Assembly (NCBI GenBank): GCA_030063045.1
Contig: JAQSEB010000035.1
Coordinates: forward strand, 434,001 to 498,000
Length of the DNA stretch: 64,000 bases
Origin: Pratylenchus scribneri
Lineage: Eukaryota; Nematoda; Chromadorea; Rhabditida; Pratylenchidae
Direction of reading: 5' to 3'
In this document: positions 22,874 to 36,400 of the stretch, piece after piece
Position numbering within the stretch: position 1 is the first letter of the stretch
Layout: every line of letters begins with the position of its first letter
The notes under the pieces: model-generated
Seen by the model: the letters and a program-made list of their open reading frames with translations, nothing else
What the model was told of the DNA's origin: nothing
Database searches by the model: none
Made by a program: the position numbers and the translations under genes

Positions 22874-24634
22874 ATGGACAATGCTTTTTCGTCAAATTCA
22901 ACGGTGAATTTATTCACCATTTTAATTAATCCGACCCCTCAAAAAAGATTTCACTTTCCCCATCGGATGCCAAAAGCTCTGCCATATTGAAGGCAATATT
23001 CTTGCTCAATTTTGGCATCAATTTATTTGGGACCCTCCTCCATTTTGGCCTCATCCTTGTCACATTCCGCAATCGGTAAATATCCTATTTTGTCATTTTT
23101 GTCCAAATAGTGCACATTTTTAGTCGTTTCCATTCCACTTGCAATTTGTTGATTGCCACCAATTCCATTTCCACCATTTTGGCCTATTCCCTTGTCCTTT
23201 GCCCATTTTGGCTTCTTTGGTTTGCCCCCGATTCGGTGCATCTTGGCCTTTTGCCCTGTTTTCTAATCCAATTAATCCCTTTGTTCGCCACTTTCCACGT
23301 TTTTTCCCTCATGTTGGCCATTGGCTTTGACAGATTGCTCAGCGCCTTTTGGGCAATTTGGTTGGTCAATTTCAATTCCTCTCTCCTCAATTTCATTTTT
23401 TCCCCATTTTCAGGTACATTTCGCGCAATGACCGTTTTTGCCTTCTTTTGCTCCTTTCCGCTTCCTCAACATTTCCCCTTTTCATCACGGCCATCGCATT
23501 TTCCAATGTTTTGACCAAACCAAATGCCGAAAAATTGTGCACTTTGGGCGATTTGTTGGGCCGAAATTCCTCATTTGTTTCTCTCTGTTGCCTTTTTTGC
23601 ATTCTTCTCTCAATTTGTTGCTATTTATTTGTGTGGTTTCGCCTCAAAAATGACATCAAAAAGGGACAATTCGAAAGTAGAAATTTGTCAAAAATGCCTA
23701 AAATTTATATTCTTTCTTTCATTAATTTTTAGCCGTTCGAAGTCGTCAGCCAATTTTTCGTTCACTTTGTTTCATTTTGTGCCTTCAAGTCGGCGGCTGG
23801 GTTTTTGGCCAATTAATTTATGCTGGAATTTATATGAATGAGCAGAGGATTAGCCCATTGGCCCGCTGGGAATTGAACAGTTTGGTGCTTTGTTTCCTTT
23901 CATTCACTGCCGCAATGGATGTTCCAATTCTTTATTCAACCAGGTATGTCCCCCTCTCAACAAATTCTAGACATTAAATTCCAAATTAAAAAATAAATTA
24001 AAAATGGGAATTAAATAAAGCAACATAAATAATTCATTGTTCCTTAACCCTAATCATCTGATTGATTTTTGTTTGAGATGAGTTATGTGGAATTTATAAA
24101 AAACTGCCCAGATCAGTTGAATTGTTTGTGTACCCATAATTATGGGAATGTCCACTTTTTGGGCAATTTAATTAAGCTCATTTGTTACTAAGCCCGGAAA
24201 AAACATTTATAACCAAAATGAACATCAATCTAACCGTAAAAATCTAACCGGAATGTGATACATCTTTCTGCTGGAACGGAATACCGTAAGATTAACTTAC
24301 TGTAAAGAAAGGAAAAAGGAAGGAGGCAAGAAATCATCAAACTGCTTGGGGGTAAAATCTGCAATTCCCTTGACCTCAATCAATCAAAGGGAAATAGCAA
24401 ACAAAATTCTTCTCTTCCTCCCTCATTTTCACAATTAAATAATTTTCCAATTCTATTCGCAGTTCCGAGTACAAATTGGCCTTTCACAAACAATTTCCAT
24501 TTCTTTCAAAATTCATTGCCGATCCAAGGGATGGAAAAAGGACAAAGAAAACATCGGCGGGAATGCAAAAACTACATCTAAGCCATGATCGATCATCGCG
24601 ATCGCCGGTGGTCACCATCAATCCTCGATTCTGA
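22874..24634 (+). CDS. Seven-transmembrane GPCR, SRSX/chemoreceptor-like
   Basis: Six exons: 22874-22903, 22948-23075, 23124-23360, 23414-23676, 23733-23943, 24463-24634. Phases agree and give 346 residues. A short N-terminus with an N-glycosylation site (MDNAFSSNST) precedes TM1 (NFGINLFGTLLHFGLILV). Further membrane segments are LIATNSISTILAYSLVL, a third ending LMLAIGFDRLLS in place of DRY, then LLLLSASSTFPLFITAIAF, SLCCLFCILLSICCYLF, SLCFILCLQVGGWVFGQL and FLSFTAAMDVPILY. The tail starts SSEYKLAF and is basic with Ser clusters. This matches small nematode serpentine receptors of the SRSX or rhodopsin-like peptide-receptor type, probably a neuronal sensory or peptide receptor. The ligand cannot be read from sequence. 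The last intron (23944-24462) has no clear repeat. Confidence 0.8.
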
Positions 24635-25144
24635 TTAATGAATTAGTGGATGGCTAATTTTTGAATATTCTTCAAATTCAGTCCATTAATATAATGTGAT
24701 AAAAATTTTCTTATTCAACAAATTTCCATGTGCACGAAAATAATGGATGGATGGATGAAAAAATATTGAGAAATTAAATAGTGTCCATATTGTCTTTTTT
24801 GCGCTTTTGCCAATTTTCAATTAAGATAATATGCCTGGGAAAATAAAAAATAATCCTCTGATTTAAGCGGATTTTAATAAAATGTAAATATTTGCGTGAA
24901 AATATTCAAATTCATTTAGAGTGGCACTGGGCAAAAATATAATTGGACAAATTTAATTGTGGATTAAAAATGAAAAAATGATATTGAAAGTCAAAACCAT
25001 GAAAAATATGAATGTAACAAATAGAAAAATAGTCTAAAATTCTAACGAATAATAAAAATGGAGAATTATGATGGATTTACACGAGAATTAGCCCGTAAAG
25101 AATGTGTGTCTATGTGGGGAATGTCCATTTCCATTTCTTTTTTT

Positions 25145-28100
25145 TCAATTTGATTGATCCTTTTTATTATTATTGTTGATTTGCAATCCGCCAATTAAAT
25201 TGCTGGCGGCCTCATCCACATTCTCACTTTGATTAGGCACCCGAATCTGCAATTTGGATTGGATTAAATAATAATTTATGTTTTGGTTTTGTACCTGTCC
25301 ATTCAAATATGGTTGATGATAGAGAGGCTGAGGAGGAATTTGTTGGCGAGAATCAATCAAAATTGGCATCTGATGGACATTATGATGAGGATGGCCATAA
25401 TCTTGATGGCCCGCTTCTGGCCCTGACCAATGTCGACTCCGTTGTGGTGCCATCACTGTCCCATTTGGCATTATTTGCTGGGATGATTGTTGTGGCTGAT
25501 ATGAAATTGGCTGTTGCTGTTGAATGCGATTTTGATGGAATTGTTGATGGGCATTGTTGGTATTGGCCAAATTGCCTCCAGCAGAATGATGATATTGAGG
25601 CGATTCCGTGTGTTGCCTTTGCTGTTGCTGTTGCTGTGGGTGTGGGACATATGCCGAATAATGTTGTTGTTGATGCTTTTCTGGGCCATATTGCGCCGGA
25701 AATTGATTCTGAATTGGGCCAACATTGACTGGAGCAGCAGCAACAAGATTGGCTGTTGATGAATGATGCAAATTTGCAGGAATTGATTGTTGCGGTTGCT
25801 GGTAGATGATGTTGGAAGCAGAATTGTCATAACATTTTGAATAACCTAACAAATTGAAAAAGGTTGTGAACATATATTCAAAACATTGGATAATATTAAT
25901 TTGCAGAAAAACATTGAATTTGAAGCAGAAACTTTTCGTATCTTTTTAAGTCCATATAATTTAACCAAGTCAGAATTTTAAGACTCTTATCCACCGAGAG
26001 CGAAGCGGTAAGCCTAGTCTTAACCTAATCCTCCCTAAGCCACAACACTTGGTTATGGCTAATGTAAGTTAATGGGATTAAAAAGGACACTAAAAATTGC
26101 TACAAATTCAATTTTTTCTATAAATTAAAAATTCCCCAAAATACCAAAATTGTTGTGTTGATGTGGCATATATTCAATTGGGGCTGCAACAGTGGTTGCT
26201 GTGGCGCCAATGATTGGAGCAGCATGATGATGGCCAATGGGACGATGGCGTTCAGCAGAAGAAAATTCCACCCATTCAGTGCCACCACCTCCAGTATGAC
26301 CATATTCAACAATAGAATTTGCCTCATCAAAACTGTGATGATGATTATGCCCATGGGCAAGTCGACGATTTTGATGGGGTGAGGAGAAGTCATCACTGGA
26401 TGGCATCAGAAATGATGGTCGTGGCGGATGTTGTGATGGATTTTGGTGATGATGACCACTGCCAACAACATTAAAATGTTGTTGAATTGAATTATTATGT
26501 CTGGTTGGAAGGGCAATTCCCGTTGGCTTCGACCTCATTGGACTGCCATTTGGCGTCACCGTTGTGCCAATCTTTGAAATAAGCAACAGTTAAACATTCA
26601 AGTTGCACATTTTCCCACCTGTTGCTGTTGCCATTGTTGATTTTGTGCCGATGAAATGTGCAAAGGAAGTGAAGGCGAATTTTTGCCAATGTTTTGATGG
26701 GCCAACATTTGTTGTTGTTGATTGTTGTTCCATTGCTGTTCATGACCTAATAAATTGCAAATCAGCAAATAAACAGAATAAATATTTATTATTTACCAGC
26801 TGGATTTGTAGGTGATGCCGGTTCCTGTTTGATTTCCTGCTTTTCAATTGTATGCAAAATTCCCACGGGAAGGCCTCCTCCTCCGCCCCCAATGCCACTG
26901 CCACCATTTCCTCCACCTCCAATGTTGAAGTCCATTCCGGTCATTGGCATTTCGGCCTCATTCTCGTTCAATGTTGGCAATTGGCCTGGAGGAGGCGGTG
27001 TTGTGCTCATCACATCCACCTCTTTGTCCTCATCACTGCTTGTTGTGCCCGATGGCATTGCAAATGGAATGCCATCCCGAATGCCAATCACCCCGTAGTT
27101 TTTGGCCTTCTTCATTTCCTTATTCTCCTTTGCGAATTTCCATACTGCTGGTCCATGATCATGCAAAACGTGTTTTCGCAATGAGGATGGATCGGTGTAT
27201 TCTTTTGTGCATCGATGCACAGGGCAGGCATAATCCTTCTCATTTTTGTGCGTTCGATTCTGATGTTTGGCCTTGTCCGATGCATTTGTGAATGACTAAA
27301 ATGTTGGAGAATTTTATATAATTTTAAAATTATTTTTTAGATAATTTAATTTGCCGAAAAAGGAGTAAACTTATTAAAATAATTATATAGTCTAACAAGA
27401 GTTTGTCATACATTCAAAAAGTTTATAAAATTAATCCGTTAATAACGATTTTCATTTTTAGTTCAAAATTATTTTATTTATTAGACATTAAAACAATCTA
27501 TATCGACCATCAAATGATGCGTTTTGGGAGATCTATTGATTTGATTTAGCATAAATATTCATTGGTTCCGCATAAACTTTTTGAACGTTATAATTTTTGG
27601 CACAATTTCAATATTTTATGGCAAATTAAATATTTCTCATTATTTTTTAAAAAGTACTTTTTCGCAGAATTGACATTTATATGGTCGATCGCCGGTATGG
27701 GTTCTTTCATGGGTTTTCAAGTTCTCCAGCCGACTGTATGCTTTATCACATTTCACTCCATTCTCATATTCATACTGCAAGCAAAAAATGAAAATCAATC
27801 AATTATTAAAATGTGCCTACTTTGCACAAATATGGCTTATCGCCGGTGTGTTTTCGGACATGTTGTGCCAACATATATTGTGCCGAGAATGGATCACTTC
27901 GTTTGCAACTCTTCCATCGGCAATAGAAATTTGGTGCTGTCTCTTTTTCCTTTTCCACGTGAATTTCCGTAACATGGGCAATGAACAATTCGGAATTGTC
28001 AAATTGTTCTTGGCAACTGGCCCATTCACATTCATAATGTGTTCTTGCTCCGCCTTCATTTGGCGAGGCAATTGTGCCATCGGGAGAGGATGAATAGCCG

Positions 28101-31100
28101 AGTGAGGAGCCATTTGGAGAAATATTATTTTGGCCCGAATTTTGGCAATCCATTTGAATGAATGATTTACTGGAAGATGGAGTGCCACCATTCATGCTGG
28201 GAGAGTATTCACCGGTATCGACACTAAATATTAAATTGATTTGAATTTGGTACATCAAAATAGATGGTATCATTTTTACCTCATTCGTCTGGTTTTCTTC
28301 GGCACCCGGCCACCGGCACTTGTCACTTCCTTATTACCCTTTCCGACTCTTTTCTGTTTCGTCTGTTTTGTTGTTTCTTTTGGGGCATTTGATTGAATCA
28401 TCTGCGTTGTTGTTTTAATATTATTCTCCTCCATTGTTAAATGTTCAATGGAATTGGCCATATTCGATGATGACGGTGTCCCACCATTGTTGGAATTGAT
28501 CGATTGTTGTGCTGAAATTATTTTCTTAGAAAATACATTTTTCTTAGCCAATCGAAAACACATTTTCTTAGTCAATCGAAAACACATTTTCTTAGTCAAT
28601 CGAAAAACACATTTTATTAGTCAAACGAAAACACATTTTTCTTAGTCAATCGAAAACACATTTTTCTTATTCAATCGAAAACACATTTTCTTAGTTAATC
28701 AAAAACACATTTCCTTAGTCAATCGAAAACACATTTTCTTAGTCAATCGAAAACACATTTTCTTAGACAATAGAAAAACACATTTTCTTAGTTAATCGAA
28801 AACACATTTTTCTTAGTCAATCGAAAACACATTTTCTTAGTCAATCGAAAACACATTTTCTTAGTCAATCGAAAACACATTTTCTTAGTCAATCGAAAAA
28901 CACATTTTCTTGGTTAATCGAAAACACATTTTTCTTAGTCAATCGAAAACACATTTTTCTTAGTCAATCGAAAACACATTTTTCTTAGTCAATCGAAAAC
29001 ACATTTTCTTAGTCAATCGAAAACACGTTTTTCTTAGCCAATCGAAAACACATTTTTCTTAGTTAATCGAAAACACATTTTTCTTAGTTAATCGAAAATA
29101 CATTTTTCTTAGTCAATCGAAAACACATTTTTCTTAGTCAATCGAAAACATATTTTTCTTAGTGAAGGGGTAGAATTAGTTTATTAAATGAATTTATTAA
29201 GAAAACGAACAATTCATAAGTGTTATATTGCTGCTACTGCTCGTCCCAGAAGATGCAACACTTCCACCCCCTGTCGATGAACGCCGCTTATTCGACTTTT
29301 GGCCATCCCCAGTGCTGTTGTGTTTCACTGTAAATTAATATTTTAAATATGGACAATTTCAGCGTTCACATACCCAATACATTCTTTTTGACCGATTTTT
29401 GACTTCCTTCAGTCAAATTTCGTTGCTTCCCATTTTGTTGGGGGCATCCTCCTCCATTCATCATCATTGCCATTTGCTGTGGCTGTTGCCCTAACAGTGG
29501 CATTCCATTTGTTGCATTTGGTTGTTGTGCCAATAATTGAAGCATTGCTACTATTTGTTGATTGGTATATTGTTGTTGCCCATTCACTCCACCATTCATT
29601 TGGCCATTCATTGGCATTGAGCTGAAAAAATTTGAATGAAACATTTTTTCAATTTTTTGAACATTTTCCCTCTAAAATGTGGTAAATTTGTCATCCATTT
29701 TCCAATAGCAATTTATCCAATTCCAACAAATTGCTTTTTTCCTTTCCATTTTTCCATTCGAGAGTCATCTCCCCTCCCCATCCATTCCTCGCTCTATTAC
29801 CATTTTGTGGACCCCATTAAAAAAGAAAAAGGAGAAGTTTTTTGGCGGAGACGACCAAACTTCTTGGGCGGCTTTAGGGGCAATAAAATCACGAAAATTT
29901 AGTGCCGCCTCAGAGGGATAGGCTTTTGAAATTAACGACCGCCACCACTGATGCTTTCTCTTCCTTTTCTACATATTGTTTCGACCCAAAATACTAGCAT
30001 ATTTTTTGTTAAAAGAAAAAAGCCGACCAAATTATATGGGTACCAAATACCAATCAAATTAGTGGATGTGATTAATGGAATTGAAACTGACTTGATATTA
30101 TTATTACATTGTTGCTGCTTTTGTAGAAGAATTTGACTATTCAACAAATGGAAAATTTGTTGCGGACTAAGTGGTGGAAAACCGAACAATGGAGGCGAAT
30201 GATGATGTTGGGTTGTGGGAACATTTGTAGGTGGAGTGGGATGAGGATGGGAGTGGCAAAAAGGAGTAGCTTGCGGAGATAAAACTGTGGCCAAATAGGC
30301 CAATGCTGATGGCGACAATTGTTGTTGTTGGAGAATTGAAGGAGGCGATGATTTTTGTTGTTGAATAAATTGTTGAATGTCAAATGGCATTTGACTGGGC
30401 AGGGAAGGCACCGGCGGACTTTGTTTCATCTCTCCTTTTGGGGTTGCTGCATCGGAATTGCTACTGGACTGGCTGTTTGTCAAACTTTGACCATTTTGGC
30501 ACTGGCTGGTTGCATTCGATGCAGGAGCAAATATTGAAGAATATTGAGGCGAGACTGGAATTGAAATTTACAAAAATAAAATGAATATAGTTTGAGGAAA
30601 GGTTTAAATTGGGATCATTTTGTATTGTTTTGAAATATTAGTAAAATAATATTTTTTGTTTTATTTGGACCCAACACCCTTTCCTTTATTCGATTATTCT
30701 GCTGGGTGGCAATGAATGAAAAAAATGGAGAATTTTGGTGGAATATTCGCACTTTTTCTCTTTTATTTAGTCATATGAATTTGGGACCCATTCATCATTT
30801 TTTAATGTCCTTATCAGAATTAATATTTCCTCAATGAAAAAAAAGTAATTTGAAATAAATTTTCTACATTTTTTTAATCCTTTGCCCACCCAATCTCCCT
30901 CCTTTCTTTTGAGTACCGTAGTAGACTGAATGGGAGGGATGGGAGAATATTGCCTCAGGGAAAGTCAACTCTTTTTTGAATACAGTAAATTTTCACTAAA
31001 AATGTTTCCATCCATTTCCAATCCTAAAATATTCATATCCTTTTTCTAAAGTGCGCCAATTTCCCCCCCCCCCCCAATTCCATCCACCCAATTAATTCAT

Positions 31101-32190
31101 CCAATTTCAATCTCTGTTTTTGTGCCCTTGGACTGAATAAATTTACGGTTGTAGAAGGAATTGGGAGGTTGGTCGCCAAGACAATAAAATTGCGAAAAAT
31201 GGGCCGAAAATTGGGCTAAAGAATTTAGCTTTTTTGCCTTTTTATTCACCAAAGAAAAATGAACAAAATTGGGCGGAGGATTTGCTTAAAATTCACCAAA
31301 AATCCGCAAATTCTAAAATTTCTGCCTATTTTCCATCCCTCTACGAACACGTGCCAATTTTCCATTCAGTTCCAATTCCTTTCTTTTTAGCTAATAAATC
31401 CTTTTGGATGTTGTTGCCAGTCGGCAATCCAACCACCCTAACTCAGCGGGAGACAAAAAAGTGAAGAAGGACATTAAAGGGGGAAGCCGCCTCTGCCCTT
31501 TACCCGTAACCTCAAGCTATGTTCCCTGTGTCTCATTTGACACAAAGTTTTTGTAGAGGAAAGAAAGGGCAATAAAAAATGGATGAGCAAATGTGGAAAT
31601 GGAAATAAACTTTGGGAATTGGAAATGGCTGAAGGTGAATTGGGTTCAAGGCCCCTCTCTCAATTCCAACAAGAGGAAAATGTTGCCAAAAACGAACCAT
31701 TCTTTAATTGCATCAAAAGGGCTGCCGCCGCCGTCCAATTTTCCATTGTGTGCATCATTGGGGATTGTTGCTGCTGGCTGTTGTCACCTCCTCCTCCTCC
31801 CATATTTACCATTTCCTGTGGATTTTCTCGGTCTCGGTAAATTTCCAGATACATTTTATATTGACTGTTAAGGGATGAAACTGGAAAGAGAAATTGGGTT
31901 TGGAATTTGGATGCATAAATGGTTTCAATTTAAATTTTACATGTGCAGCCGCTCGATTGGGAGCTGCCCGATTTATTCGTCATATTGCTGCTTCGACTTA
32001 TTGTTGAATTACTGCTACAATGACTCGTTCCGGATTCTGAAGGTGGTGGTTGCGCCCTTTTCCTGTTTCCATTGTTCCCTTTCATTCGTTCATGTTGTTG
32101 GCCATTCATATTGGTGGCCTTCACCGCATTGCCAGATGAGGATTGGGATTGGGATGACGAAGAATTTGTTGCATCCGAATATTGACGCAT
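25145..32190 (-). CDS. tra-1: TRA-1/GLI-family five-zinc-finger transcription factor
   Basis: Many-exon minus-strand gene. The probable start is at 32190 ([14 protein letters not shown]) with a Ser/Gln-rich N-terminal half; exons are visible near 31.95-32.19, 31.7-31.87, 30.08-30.55, 29.37-29.63, 29.22-29.33 and 28.28-28.51 kb. The C2H2 domain spans about 28.2-27.1 kb: [75 protein letters not shown] and [19 protein letters not shown]. Order and linker sequences are those of GLI/Ci/TRA-1. TRA-1 is the terminal regulator of the nematode sex-determination pathway. The C-terminal half is Gln/His/Asn-rich with IKQEP, a possible SUMO site, and ends [14 protein letters not shown] at 25145. The family call is firm; orthology to TRA-1 rests on nematode context. 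N-terminal exon joins are not all in phase as I read them. Confidence 0.82.
25896..26110. repeat. Diverged relative of the TTAA MITE
   Basis: Starts ATTAATTTGCAGAAAAACATT and continues GAATTTGAAGCAGAAACTTTT and CGTATCTTTTTAAGTCCATA, aligning with the left arm of the 13.95 kb element with many substitutions. It lies in an intron near the 3' end of the TRA-1 gene. Confidence 0.5.
28515..29165. repeat. 24-25 bp minisatellite, about 26 copies (array 2)
   Basis: The unit is close to CTTAGTCAATCGAAAACACA plus TTTT(T), the reverse complement of the array 1 unit at 15.5-16.6 kb. The array fills the TRA-1 intron immediately upstream of the exon ending at 28512, running up to within 20 bp of its acceptor. 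On the TRA-1 transcript the unit reads in the opposite sense to that on the glycosyltransferase transcript. Confidence 0.95.
31063..31075. repeat. Poly-C tract (13 C)
   Basis: Run of about 13 cytosines in a TRA-1 intron. Confidence 0.9.
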
Positions 32191-33389
32191 ATAGGCAAGT
32201 TTTGGGCAGCACGAATAAATTTATTACGGTATAATTTTGCGGAATTTTTGATATAAACCGGCTAAAGTCAGGGAATAAACCGGGAGGATAAAATAAAATA
32301 ATCTGCTGGAATTTATGGCAAATTTAAATTCAAAAATGAACAATTAGGGGAAAGGTCAATATGAAACGACAAAGAATGCGCGCATTCAAAATGCAAAATC
32401 CCCGTGGGCCCAAAAAAGTGATGAATCGCGACAAAAAGAAAAAGGAGGAAATTGGAGAACGCAATTTTGGAGGTGCGAAATTTGGTCGACGGCTGGCAGG
32501 GAATTTTGGGTGAATGGATGGATGACTTTTTGGGAGGGTGTTCGACCACCGAAGGGTTGACAAATTGATAGGCCGAAAACGGATTGTGGGGGGAGCTGGG
32601 ACTGGGACTGAAAAATGAAATGAAAAATGGATGAATTGCAAAAATTGGGAGAAAATGGATTGAAATGGATGGGTGGGATCGAAAATTGGAAATGAATGAA
32701 CAATGAACAAACGGAGTACAATGGAATTGAAATTGAAACAAAGCTGGGAATGAATGGTTGTGATCTTATGCGAATTTATGCAAATTTTAAGAAGAAGCCT
32801 CCCATACTTGACTGGCTATCAAAAAATTGCCCAACAGAGAATTGGTTGGTTTATCACATTTTTGGGCTATCTTTGATTGGCCTAGAAATAATATTTGGTT
32901 ATAAAATGCTTTAATTTCGAATTGCTTTTTTGACCCAATCCATTCAGCCAATTTTGTGAAAGGTAGAACAAAAATTGTTGCGGGCGGCATTTGATGAAAG
33001 GCAACAAATCAGCCCTCTGTGTAGGTTGTTTCCCTTTTTGGCTGAATTGCGCAACTAAAATTTTTATTGCCCAGTTAAATGTCTGAAAAAGGAAAGGAAA
33101 ATGAGAGGATTGGCCATTTTGCGGGAGATGGGATAAAAATGAATCGAACTTTGATTACAAATTGTTATCAACCTAATTGAATATAATGAATAAAATTTAA
33201 TGGTTTAAAACTATTTAAGTGGGATTGTTGTCTCAAAATCAGCAGAATGAGGGAGGATTGTGTTCAAAAAGAGGCCGCGGCTAACAGATTTTTATGATTT
33301 TCCCGATTTAAGGCAGCCAAAAGGGAGGACGACTGGAAAAGGAGATCGAATGGAGGGAAAGGATTGGGCGAATGTTTGTCTGTGAAAAA

Positions 33390-33404
33390 GGGGGGGGGGG
33401 GGGG
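33390..33404. repeat. Poly-G tract (15 G)
   Basis: Run of about 15 guanines. Related tracts: 35535-35546 (12 G), 40813-40824 (12 G), 42268-42281 (14 G) and 42427-42442 (16 C) in the same gene-poor region. Confidence 0.9.
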
Positions 33405-36400
33405 AACAAATGGTTTAGTATTAGGAAAACACACATTTTTACTATTATTTTGACTATAAAACATATTGGATTAGATGTTCAGTTGAACAAAATTGCAAAT
33501 GTTGAATGTTGGGATGGAAATGGAACATGGAAGGATGGAAATGATGAAGAAAATTGTTCAAAATAGAAAAATGTTTATTGGCCATTTAAGTTTGTTAAAT
33601 GAATGAAATGCGCACCTGTGCATTTTTCGTTTATTTCATTTTATATTTTTCACACATTTTTATTTCAGAATTGAAGGAAAAAGGACATGAATTGGATTTA
33701 TGAAAAGAAAAATGTTGGGTGGATTGCCGAAGGGTGCTTCTCCTTTGGATGATGGCTGACTGGTTGGACGTTGGACTATGTGCTTTTCAGCCAATCAGTC
33801 AGCCAACACAAAATGATGGACAAAAGTGCAAAGCAAAAATAAAAATATAAATGATTAGGCCAAATTTTATATTTAATATGCAAATTAGGGCGAAGGATGG
33901 GGGCAGAGTTTTGACTGATCAAATTTTGATGGATAATTTGGCAATTTTCAAAGCAAATTTGGGAAAAAGATTTTGGTTTGGTTTGCCATATGTGTATGGA
34001 AGAAATGGGAAAATGGAAACATCAAAAAGGGACAATTTTTGGAGAATTAAAAGGAAAAGATTATTTAAAGAGACGAGGGTTTTGGGGTTTGGGTGGATGA
34101 CCAATTGGCCGTATCCTTTTTGTTGCCCATTCATTCATTCAAATTGGGAATTGGGCACAAAAACAAACATTATTCGACGATTCGATGCGGGAGATGTGCT
34201 GCGCAGCGCAACAAAATTGCAATTCCCAAAAAGGGAGGAAAGGGAGGATGGAGGCCATTTTTGGTTAGGCCGGCGGATGGGGGGAAATTGGCAGCCGCCG
34301 CCAATTGAAGGAAAGGGGGAATTTGGGGGTGTCGATGTCGAGGACGATGTAAATGGGGAGGGGAGGTGGCGGATTGTTGGCCTATCCCATTCCCATCCAT
34401 TGCCCTCCGGGGCCCCAATCCCAGCCAAAAAAGCAGTCATCCAATCCACCCACCAATTCACCTCTCCCCCTCCCCATCGGCTGCACATAAATAAATCGTC
34501 GAATGCGAAGGGGGCACAAAAATGTGGAATTGATGCGGTGGTTTGTTGCCCTCCACAAACAGTGAAATGTTGTCCATAGGCCAATGTCCAAGGCAACAAT
34601 GACAATGAAAGCGCGGAAGGCGCGTAATGGGAAAAGGGGGCAATGGGGGAATTGGCCTAAAATGAATAGATGAAAGGAGGAATAGAGTCCATCCATCCAT
34701 TTTGGCGGCCAAATGGGCAGATTGGGAAGAAGAAGAAGAAAGGCTCGAGGAGGCTGGCAGAAAGAAGCCAATCTCTGAGAAGGGGAAAATGGCCAATTTT
34801 GAATGAAAATCCGCAATTTGTTTGTTGTCGGAGTAAAAAATTAAAACAGAGGAGAGGAAATGAAGTATTGAGATGAGAATTGAGATGAGAAAAATGAGAA
34901 ATTTAAATTGTTGAAATTGGGAAACAAATATTGGGACTTAATTTGGGAAAGATGATGTATGAAATTAATGAAGAAAAGTGGAAAAAAATTACAAAATGAA
35001 TGTGAATTTACATTTTAGAATGATTTTAAAAATTATTGCATGAAAATGAGGTTAAGAGAGAATATAATTTGGACCTGAAAATAGCCTGGTGGCCAATGCG
35101 CAAAAAATTGAAAGGAAAAGCATTGGCATGGCACAAAAGGAGTATGGAATAATGTGAGGACCGGATATTGGAGGGGCACCAAAAATTAACTAGAAAAAGG
35201 GGGTCAGAAGGGTAAGGGTTGCGTGAAATGAAGCAAAAAGGTCGAGTGGCCAAGTGGCAAGAATCACAAATTGGGAGAGCTGTTTTTGTGACCAGAGAGA
35301 AATACAAAAAAGGCACACATTGGAATAAAAATTAATTGGCGGTAGGCAAAAATTGAGGGGATTGGAATTGGGAAGGGAGGTGGTACAATACAAAGAATCG
35401 ACAAAGTTTTTGTTGGCTTCGGCTGGTCGAAAGAAAGCATTGAGTGGCGGCATTGACTTTGGCCTAATTGTGTCGATTTTTGTAGTCAGCCGGTAAAAAG
35501 GTGGCAATTGGCGGACTTCGTCTGGCCCATTTGAGGGGGGGGGGGGAGGGAGGGCCAAAGAATGAACCGGCGGAATGATGGCATTAAAATGAGCGGAAAT
35601 AATCCATTCAATTATTCCACAATGGTGCCAAAAATATATTTGTGGACATTTTTAGTAGGATTGGGTGAGGGGAATATGGTATGGACTATGGAGACAATAA
35701 ATTGCGTGTCCAAATGTCCATCCAAATTTGCATCAAATAAATGCGCAATGGTTGGTAATGAATTGGCCCCGGAGGGAATATATACAGACGATCGGTGTGA
35801 ATGTAAAGCAAAGGGTGGCATAAAAATGGGACGAGGAAATTTACTTTCCTACACGAAAAAGTAATTGGCATTCTCATTTGTGAGTAGTCTGGCTGACTAA
35901 TATGGACTTTCATACCCCAATTTGAAACAAGCATTATGGTCAATTTTGGTTTGGCCAATTTTAGTTTTTACGGATATTGACGTAAAAAACTCTGTCTGAA
36001 TTGTCGCAATATTTCAAAGTAATTATCCCCCAAGATGTCCTAAAATTGTGGGATTCTTTCTTGGAAGTTTTTTTTTTATCATTTTTAATTTAAAATCAAA
36101 TATCAAAAGGAATGAAAGAAGGCGAGGATTAGGAAATGGATTAGAGGAATTTTGTGGCTTTTTGTCTGCTAAATCGCTTATTTAGTGATGCAAATTTGTG
36201 CCATTTTTTGATGCCAGTCTTGAGTGGAACAAATTACTTTATAAATATATAAAAATGAAATTCAATGTGAAAAATGGCCAAAATGTGAAACACAAAAATG
36301 CAAAAATGGAAGCAAATTGATGAGAGGGGATTGGGATTAAATGAATGTTTTTGGCTGGTGGCAATTGGCATTTTGGCACAAAATTGTTGTAGGAATGGTG

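Noticed and set aside
22874..24634. Operon between the NR2E-like gene and the GPCR gene
   Set aside because: The 1.5 kb spacing and absence of a visible trans-splice outron or U-rich linker give no support for co-transcription.
25309..25728. Long plus-strand frames opposite the TRA-1 3' exons
   Set aside because: They are antisense shadows of the Gln/His-rich coding sequence; the minus strand carries the conserved protein and consistent splice sites.
32313..32741. Overlapping minus-strand frames just upstream of TRA-1
   Set aside because: Phe/Ser/Pro/His-rich, three frames open at once, typical of ATGG/CCAT-repeat composition and not of coding sequence.
33851..34605. 242-codon plus-strand and 156-codon minus-strand open frames
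   Set aside because: Both arise from skewed base composition; the translations show no domain, signal peptide or splice context.
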